Shown here piece after piece: positions 56,590 to 64,000 of a stretch of 64,000 nucleotides of DNA. The notes below the pieces were generated by a model that worked only from the letters and a program-made list of their open reading frames with translations, searched no databases and had not been told where the DNA came from. Source of the stretch: Hexactinellida sp. DTS-2022 (taxonomy: Eukaryota > Porifera > Hexactinellida); the NCBI GenBank assembly GCA_028753945.1, contig JAPNXP010000002.1, positions 5,704,001 through 5,768,000 on the forward strand, given 5' to 3'. The position numbers and the translations under genes were made by a program. Positions within the stretch are counted from its first letter, which is position 1; each line of letters opens with the position of its first letter.

Positions 56590-57310
56590 AAACAATCTTT
56601 AGTGCAATGACTGTCAATATTCTACCAAATTAACAAATTCGGAGTTGAAGCACGATTCCGGTTGATTATTATGATATATAAATTATAAATTGTCACAGGT
56701 ATACAGAGAGTACTAAAGAGAAATGCACTTCGTTTATTTAAATTCATTTAAGAAGTGGAAATCAAGAAAAAACCTTTTTGGTGCAATGACGGTCAAGATT
56801 CTCCCAAATTAACAAATTTGGATTTGAAGCCCGATGCCGGTGGATTATTAAGATATATAAATTATATATCGTCAAAGGTGTACATACAGTACACCAAGAA
56901 ATGCTCTTCGTTCATTAACATTAATTTAAGAAGTTCAAATCTAGAGAAAACCTTTTTGGTGCAATGAATGTCAATATTCTCCCAAATGAATCATTTCGGA
57001 GTAGAAGCACGATCTTGGTTGATTCTTAAGATAATAAAATACATATTGTCAAAATTGGACAGAATGTACACCTAGAATTGCACTTCTTCCATTCACAATC
57101 ATTTAAGAGGTTCAAATCTCATAGAAAACATTCTGTGGTTCAATGACTCTCAAGATTCTCCCAAATTAACAAATTCGGAGTTGAAGCACGATGCCGGTTG
57201 ATTCTTATGATAATATAAATTCAGTATAGTCAAAGTGTACAGAAACCAGCCCTAGAATTGCACTTTGTTCATTTACAATCATTTAACTCCGATATTGTTA
57301 ATTTGGGAGT
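56590..57310 (+). repeat. 179-bp satellite, four units
   Basis: Units begin GTGCAATGAC at about 56602, 56781, 56959 and 57138 (spacing 178-179 bp). Shared blocks are CCCAAATTAACAAATT, GAAGCACGAT and TTCATTTAAGAAGTT. From 57284 to about 57400 a further partial unit runs in the opposite direction. Confidence 0.9.
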
Positions 57311-57400
57311 TCTTTGACTATCATTGCACCAAAAACAATTGTTTCTTGTATTTTAAGCACTTAAACTATTGTAAATGAACGAAGTGTAATTCTAAGGGGT

Positions 57401-57780
57401 ACTCTAAGTGCTCTTTTAACGAAATTTTATTTTTAGACTCCTAGCAGACCTAGACGGGGTTCTAGCAAGGTGAGAAATAGAGAAGATACACCCAGCCTTG
57501 TATTTTAAATTTAGAATGTATAAGAAGAGTAAGGTATATTGCAGATACAAACGAAATCCTAGCAAATTGAAATTCTTGATATTTTGAAACCGCAATTTAA
57601 GGAATTTTGATAAATACATTCTTTCATCTTTAACAATTGCTAGTTATAGCTATATATACTCCATCAAGTTAATTTTTTAAATACTTAGTAATTACACAAT
57701 TATACATCTATTTATTCCATAATTTAGCAATTTCTATACCTCGAAATTTTAAACTATTCCGTGCCCCAAACCACTGTGTA
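57401..57780. other. No gene seen
   Basis: AT-rich; the 67-codon minus-strand frame (57416-57619) shows no motif. Confidence 0.5.
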
Positions 57781-58388
57781 TTGTCATGGAATAAATTAAA
57801 CTTAGGTTTTCAAATACGCTGGAAACATCTAAAATACTTTTGAGAATGATTTCTCATCGGATTTAACCACAATGACGTAATCAAATATACATACCCAAAT
57901 ATGGTAATTAATACTAATTATGAAGTAGAGATTTGAAGTAGAGATTGAAGGAGAGATTTTGTGAACATTAGCAAAACAAGTCCCAAGAACGGTCATTAAA
58001 CTGACTGGGCATCATGTACGTCGTCAAACAGCAATTTTAAGACTCAGATTAAAATCTAAATATACATTTCAAAAAATACAAAACATATGGTTTGAAAACA
58101 ATAGCATAATTTTACTTACATTGACGTTGAAAAGAATTTGAGTGAAAGGAATGACATAATTTGTTACTGAAGTTTGTTTTTTTACAAGAAAAATGCATTA
58201 GGATAAAAACGGCAAAGTTAGATTCTCAAATAATCTAAAAAATTAACATTAATTTAACATCATTACCATATATGGGTATGTAATTTGATTACGTCATTAT
58301 GGTTAAATCTGATGAGAAATCTTTCACAAAAGTATTTTAGATGTTTCCAGCACATTTGCAAACCTAAGTTTAGTTTATTCCATGACAA
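57781..58388. mobile_element. Foldback MITE with TA flanks
   Basis: Arms of about 140 bp pair (TTGTCATGGAATAAATTAAA with its complement ending CCATGACAA) and TA lies outside both (57779-57780, 58389-58390). The right arm carries CCATATATGG; the left arm has CCAAATATGG. Confidence 0.78.
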
Positions 58389-58632
58389 TAGGTGATTTAT
58401 TTACGAGCAATTAGAAAGTAAACATTGGCCTGGAAATAAAATGGCAAATACTTGACTTATCTAGCCGTATTATATAGTAGGCCATGCTCGAGCGAATATT
58501 ACTCGAAATCAATTCTGATGGTGGATTTGTTATCAGTGTTGTGTAGGCCTAAACTCATATTTCTATGCATGGTATCGTAAATAATTTCTGATAGTGCGGT
58601 TCGAGTCTTTTTATTATTCACCTCTACATCAG

Positions 58633-58781
58633 AAAAATCTATAATTTATTATCCAATATTTTCCTTCAAATATAACCCAATCGATGAGAACCTGGAGGAA
58701 CCCAATCGAAACAAAATTCTGCTAGCGATAATCGTTGTTGTCTCGATTGTATTGGTATTGTATTTCTATTTCAATCGATGA
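58633..58781 (+). CDS. Possible terminal exon encoding a membrane tail
   Basis: After a polypyrimidine stretch and CAG (58630-58632) an open frame runs to TGA at 58779-58781. It encodes a short polar part (YNPIDENLEEPNRNK) and a clean membrane segment (ILLAIIVVVSIVLVLYFYF) with NR at the end. That looks like the last exon of a tail-anchored or single-pass protein. There is no initiating Met, and no upstream exon was found. Chance is possible in AT-rich DNA. Confidence 0.3.
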
Positions 58782-58937
58782 AATGTATTTTATAGACGAA
58801 ACAGTGAGTGATATACCTCAAGGCTTCACGACTAGCCCTTGATCTTGTCGCTCTCTTCGTTCATCTCGTTCTCCCAGAACTCCCCGAGTAATCCTGCACA
58901 TGGTGCAACAGAGAAGAGACAGGTGCTTTGTCTATAT

Positions 58938-61110
58938 CAGTGGTTCTCAAACTGGGGTCCGCGACCCAAAAGGGGTCCGCAGATGATTTTAAGGGGTCCG
59001 CTGTGTATTAGGGGGTCCGCGGGCTCCATGATGTTTCTCCAAAATCACTATTTTATTAGCATAGATTATGTATATAATACTTATTTAAATTGCATAAACT
59101 TATACCTAAATTATTAAAAGTATTCTAATTGAATCTAACATAACACCTTCCTTTGATAATTTTATCTATTGTTTTTTTTTGAATTATACTTTATGTTATT
59201 CAAATATGTAAGCTCGATTATTTCACTTGGATAATTATATGTTTTCCCAAAGTGTTGAACTAATTCATCTGGCTATATTTCTATGTTTCTGAGTGCTAAT
59301 TAGTTCGGAATACAAAGCCATTGTCAGTTAGAAGAATGTCGTCAAATAAATATTAATTTCTGAACTATCATCAGTTTGCATTTTCGTGTGATTAATAAAT
59401 AAAACTGATCGTATTTGGTAATCTTTACGATATATGTAGGATACACGTTCTTTACCAAAGTATAATATTATTTTCATTATACTAGTACAAACTATTACTG
59501 TTGTTAACAAGTATTTAATATGGCAAAACGATCTAATAACGGTGAGATAAAGCAGCGAACTTCTAATGAGAGCTATCTTATGTTGGGATTTCTCCCTTCC
59601 GAAACTCTTCCAATAAAACCAATTTGCTTCTTGTGCGGGGAGATGCTGAGTAACGAGTCAATGAAACCTTCTAAACTGAAACGCCACCAAACACAAAACA
59701 TGCTCAGACTATTTATCTCGATCTTTCTTTCTTTTTGAGAGAAAGGAGCTATATCTCTCAAACCAATCATCAAATATAGTTAATCTCTTCACAAAGAAAG
59801 CACGAGACGTGGATAATGCAGTTATTGCATCATTCAATGTAAGCCTGGCTATTGCGAAGGCCAAGAAACCTCATACTATAGCAGAATAATTAATAAAGCC
59901 ATGTTGCATTGATATTGTTGCAACAATGTTAAGTGAAAGCTCTGCACAAAAGATTAAATCAATTCCTCTATCGAACGATACAGTGAAGAGAAGAATTGAT
60001 GTAATGGCTGTGGACTGCGAGAATCAACTTATTCAGGAAGTCCGTAATTCTCCGTATTTTGCTATCCAGCTGGATGAAAGTACTACTGTTGCAAGTGAGG
60101 CTTTGCTACTCGTGTTTGTTCGTTACATAAACGCTAATGATAATAGTTTAATTTCAGATCGATTGCATTCTGTTAATTTATCAACAACAACGCGAGGAGA
60201 AGATATCCATTGTCAAATTTTGGATTTCTTAAATCTTAATGAAATGGATTTTCAAAAACTCGTCGGTTGCTGTTCCGATGGTGCACATTCCATGATGGGT
60301 GTTCACAAATGATTTGTAGCCAGGATGAGATCAATTGCCCCAAATTGCAAATTTATACATTGTTTTTTTGCACCGACAAGCACTGGCAGCAAAGAAGCTT
60401 TCCCCAATACTAAATGATGTGCTATCAGTCTGAATAAAACTCTTTAAATTTAATAAGATAAGGCCATTGAATAATAGGTTATTTAGCTTATTGTGCATTG
60501 ATGAAGAACACAAAACACTCTTGCTTCAAACAAAAGTACGTTGTCTATCGCGAGTTCGCGTATTAGGGAGATTATTTGAACTACACAAACCGGTAATAGA
60601 ATTCTTCAAAGACCATGATGCTAAAAATTATTTGCAGTGTTTTGAAAGCGGTGATAGTAATTTTATCATTTATCTTGCTTATCTTGCAGATATTTTTGCC
60701 ATATATAATACATATAGTCTGAGTCTCTAGGGAGAAAATATAACAATAATTGAAACAGTTAACTCAATGAAAGCACTCAGGGCTTGCTTGGTCCACTGGA
60801 TTAGCAAGGTTGGGAAAAATGATTTTTCCATGTTTTCCTCTACTTAGCGAAATTGTTACAGATTCTGATCTTTCACTACCACGAGATTGTCTTAAAACTA
60901 TCCTTGCTCATATGCATAATTTGGAAGCTGAAATTCGCAACGATTTGATGAGATTAAATACCCCAGCTCATAGCATGGGTTATTGATCCTTTTCTAGCAA
61001 GACCAGCAGATGTTTCATACATATCAAACGCAGCAAAAGAGGAATTAATACAACTACAAACAAATATCTCCTTAAATACTGGATATCAAGTTAAATCCTT
61101 TTCTCTCGTA
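58938..61110 (+). mobile_element. ZBED-type hAT element, 3'-truncated
   Basis: The left end CAGTGGTTCTCAAACTGGGG with reiterated GGGGTCCGC motifs is typical of the ZBED5-like hAT group. The transposase remnant follows at 59520. No matching right end (GAACCACTG after GGACCCC) was found in the window; similarity ends near 61110. Confidence 0.8.
59520..61110 (+). pseudogene. hAT transposase (ZBED5-like), broken
   Basis: ATG 59520 opens a BED zinc finger: IKPICFLCGEMLSNESMKPS then LKRHQT. After a frameshift near 59735, AKKPHTIAE meets a stop (59888). The next part carries AIQLDESTTV (catalytic Asp region) and CCSDGAHSMMG (second Asp motif), ending at a stop near 60310. Further pieces are LLLQTKVRCLSRVRVLGRLF (Trp of the usual VRWLSRG replaced by Cys), NDFSMFPLLSEIV and VIDPFLARPADVSYIS. 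The C-terminal dimerisation region with the catalytic Glu is missing. At least three stops or frameshifts: inactive. Order and motifs are those of ZBED5/FAM200-type hAT transposases. Confidence 0.85.
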
Positions 61111-61320
61111 TAGTTTATGAGTAGATCTGTGATTTGTCGTGTTGTATAAGCTTTTCGATGCATTTTTCACATTTAATGACCTAATCGTGACGGAATTCCG
61201 GGAAAATCCTAGAAAACTGAGGGTTTCTGACCGGAAAAACTTTTGAAATAAAAAAATATATATATAAATTGATAAAGCTTATACAGCCAGATGAATCACA
61301 GATCTATTCATGAACTATAC

Positions 61321-62203
61321 CAATGGTTCCCAACCTTTTCCAACAAATGTCACGATATTACCCCCTAACATATATTTTTGCTATAATTCTTCCCCAGCAC
61401 TACAATGTACTATTTTGGTATTGAAATACTGTTACTCAAGGCCGCATTAAGGGTCGTCTGGGCCCTGGTACTGTCCAAATTTCAGGGCCCCTATTTGTCT
61501 TATACTGTCTGGAGGCACGCTACGCGGGCCCTCTAATGGGCCCCTCAGGCACTGGGCCCTGGTGCTGCAGTACCCATAGCCCCCCCCCCTTAATGCGGCC
61601 TTGCGGATACTGAAAAACTAAGTGAAAATATAAATAATACTGTTAATGAGAACAGTCAATATTATCAATACTAAGTATTTTTAATTACCCAGTGATTAAA
61701 TCATTCAGTGAGACAAAGTGATCCAGAAATTTTCATAATACGAGCCCTTCGATTTCGGTCACTTTCGACAGATCGGTGCTAGACAATACAAGTTAACGGC
61801 CGCTACGCGGCCTTACTCCTCGCTAAACGATTGATTACCTTATTAGTAATATTTGTCATAGTTATATACTTATAATACCGGTTGAAAGCCAACTTCTAGG
61901 TATATTATGAATTTTCACTAATTTGTTTACCTATTTGTGTAAATAACAACAACAAAACTCGTATTATAAATTTATAAACGCGAAATTCGTGTTCAGGATA
62001 CTTGGAAGTTAGTTTCAATCAAAATTATAAATGCGGTTTCTTTCCCCCCATCATTTTATTACAATCCGGATTAAGGTCTTAACGCACAAACAAACACAAC
62101 AAACGAGATTTAATAATATAGATATCTAAGTAGGTGGAATTCCTCCCCGAGGATGGCCAAATTCCTCCCCAGGGAGGAATTCCTCCCAGGTTGGGAACCA
62201 CTG
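61321..62203. mobile_element. hAT element (CAGTGGTTCCCAACC family), 8-bp TSD
   Basis: Ends CAATGGTTCCCAACC and GGTTGGGAACCACTG; exact duplication AACTATAC (61313-61320, 62204-62211). No transposase. It contains the MITE 61437-61603. An internal segment (CGAGCCCTTCGATTTCGGTC, 61740) is repeated outside the element at 62249, so the flank carries a related sequence. Confidence 0.93.
61437..61603. mobile_element. Small MITE (CAAGGCCGCATTAAGGG)
   Basis: Ends CAAGGCCGCATTAAGGG and CCCTTAATGCGGCCTTG. The flanking 8-mers CTGTTACT and CGGATACT agree at six positions, suggesting an old hAT-type duplication. The interior has GGGCCCTGGTACTG blocks. Confidence 0.75.
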
Positions 62204-62310
62204 AACTATACGATAGAAAAAGATTCAATTTGATATCTGATAATTACGAGTCCTTCGATCTGGGTCGATTTGCTACGGATCGATGCTACGCACTCATGTT
62301 AACGGCCGAT

Positions 62311-62621
62311 GTGACTCTCAAGAGATTTCTAAGAGAAATTCCTAATAACTTTCCAGTTTGACTCACTTTAGTCACCTCATTCTAGGAAAAAAAAAATCAA
62401 AAAGATTTTTTCAAAACCCTCTATCTCAAAACAAACAATTTCAGACTTGCGGGGGAGGTGATTTTGTCAATTTTGCTCGTGGAATCAAAAACTCAACGGT
62501 TTCGGATAGATCTCGTAAAGATACAACTTATGACTGCAGCGATTTATTCTATTATGGATAGTTCATGTGTTTTCAGGATTTTAGATCAGTAAATATTCAT
62601 TTGAAAGTCGACATCACATAA
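62311..62621. mobile_element. TTAA MITE fragment F
   Basis: Matches the interior of copy A (about 14000-14310: CTCAAGAGATTTCTA, CTCAACGGTTTCGGA) with both ends missing. Confidence 0.8.
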
Positions 62622-64000
62622 GGCCACACTATACTCAAGAATGAGATTGTGATTATGATCTTTTTGGACAGTACCCTATAAAATTAACCAGCATTGAAAA
62701 TTTCAGCTGTTTCTGACTCATACTTTCGAAGTTGCGACCTTTTTAGAGCTTAGGAATGTATGCATCATCATCAATAGGTCAGTTTTCAAATGGACGATCA
62801 TAACCTTTGGTCTAGATTTCACAGATTTGGTTCCATATGCTTGAAACCAAGTTTAAATGAATGAATACATATGTTCCTTAATAGAAATACGTTTTTTAAC
62901 ACTTCCGACAAAACCTTTCAGAGTTACAGCACTTTGAAGTCAGATTTCTACCGCCAACCTATGTATAACATTTCGATGTTTGGCAGTCGAAGACTGACTT
63001 CAATGGGCTGTTACTCTCCTTTATTATACACAACCCCATAGTATGAGACTTTTTATTCTGTGGAACATTTGAATCTTCGCCAGAACCACACGGAAATAAA
63101 AGGAAAATACACCCTAATTAGATATTTTGTTATGCCTTTATCAGAATTGACCAAGATTATTAGAATTTGTACCGTTTAATCAGAATTTTTTATTGTCCGA
63201 GTACCAATTTTGAACATAATTTGTTGAGTTTGTCCCGATTAAGCGGAGTTTGTCCCGATTAACCGAAAATATTTAGTATTAGTTACTATGGAAAGGATTT
63301 GGTTCATGGGGAGTTGTCCCAATTAAGCGGTTGTCCCGATTAACCGGTGTCCCAATTAAGCGGAGTACACTGTAGTTCATAGATGTGAATACTAATTTAG
63401 TGCTAAGCTCTAGAGTTTATAGTTTTCGAGAAAAATATTGCTAAATCATCAAAAATGGGCACACTTTATGCCCTTATATGGCCATTTGGAAAAATTGTGC
63501 GAGTTAGGGTCTCAAAATGTATTATTGAGGGAGATTAAACCGGGTATTGGGAGCATTTTCCACTCAAAATTTTATTTATTGGTCTACGGGTTACTGAGAT
63601 TCAAAATATAAAAGTGAAAGGACCACCCAATGAGTTGAAAGGTCAGAATGTTTTAATTGCTTGAGCGTTCACAGTTTTTATCCTAATTGTTTGAAACCAA
63701 GTGTAAACTAATGAATATATATTCAATTTGGGAATGACCCTTGATCTAAACTCTACAATGCGAACTTTCAAAGTTCCAGCCCTTTGAAGTTTGACTTGGC
63801 ACATTGACAATCCAAATCTGACTTTAAATGACTATAACTCAGAATTTTTTGATTAGAATGTTGAAAATTTTGGTTTAGATCCTAAGTATATATGCAAGGA
63901 TACAATTGGATGAATAACAACGAATTTGATAGTAAATTATGGCAGTGCGAGCCTACAAACTTTTTAACCCATTTGAAAAAGTCACCCTCCATGATGTCCA
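62622..64000 (-). mobile_element. Second copy of the GGCCCCTCT-type foldback, open at window end
   Basis: 62622-63050 resembles the right arm of 16066-17648 and 63390-64000 is the complement of about 16390-16990 (GGACATCATGGAGGGTGAC). The copy continues past the window. Between the two parts lies a partial pogo-like MITE, whose right end is at 63372. Confidence 0.75.
63085..63372 (-). mobile_element. Partial pogo-like MITE (GTCCCAATTAAGCGGAGT)
   Basis: Ends TTAAGCGGAGTACACTG followed by TA (63373-63374), with reiterated GTCCCGATTAA motifs, as in 25798-27221. The left boundary could not be placed. Confidence 0.75.

Noticed and set aside
58580-58620. Second tRNA-like GGTTCGAGTC
   Set aside because: No cloverleaf could be folded around it; it lies in the candidate exon region.

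Overview
The window looks like intergenic, transposon-packed DNA from an AT-rich invertebrate animal genome. The evidence is the eukaryotic element types (Mutator-like, hAT, Tc1/pogo-like, TTAA-specific, Harbinger, Penelope-like), many MITEs and satellites, no operons and almost no host exons. I cannot name the species. No RNA gene was recognised.

Layout. 1-4.85 kb: a repeat with 15-bp and GCATGC arrays, split by a hAT element that itself holds a giant foldback element with a 7-bp target duplication. 7.1-12.4 kb: a decayed integrase gene (minus strand), cut by an intact transposon (8801-12029) with about 395-bp nearly identical terminal inverted repeats, an 8-bp duplication and one uninterrupted 721-codon transposase gene. 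This is the only clearly intact gene in the window. 13.3-14.6 kb: a second, inverted copy of the first repeat family, hit by a TTAA element. 15.4-20.7 kb: a complete Mutator-like element (zinc finger + DDE + RING, one frameshift), invaded by a hAT that was in turn invaded by a TTAA foldback, and separately by a Tc1-like MITE. 21.7-30.5 kb: TTAA and TA elements, one nested in another, a 15-bp minisatellite (24.7-25.4 kb) and an 82-bp satellite (28.8-29.2 kb).

30.8-31.2 kb: a broken Harbinger Myb-like gene. 33-34.3 kb: three nested hAT elements. 37.3-38.4 kb: a decayed gene with a CDTTSAF-type motif, split by a 167-bp hAT MITE. 38.8-39.7 and 41.9-42.9 kb: two inverted copies of one composite hAT carrying GAACG arrays. 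44.3-46.6 kb: a GC-rich decayed reverse-transcriptase element. 47.9-55.3 kb: two halves of another reverse-transcriptase element (Gag-like region, zinc knuckle, Penelope-type RT without a visible endonuclease) in opposite orientations. The halves meet at identical 50-bp inverted repeats, as expected from a 6-kb inversion; a second 7-bp-TSD foldback lies inside the inverted segment. 55.7-58.4 kb: satellites and a TA foldback. 58.9-61.1 kb: a decayed ZBED-type hAT. 61.3-64 kb: more hAT, TTAA and foldback copies.

The elements do not form a pathway. Their nesting gives a relative insertion history, and several empty sites can be read inside the window. The best candidates for something new are the intact 8801-12029 transposon, the Galileo-like foldbacks with 7-bp duplications, and the Gag/zinc-knuckle element with a Penelope-type RT and an inversion through it.
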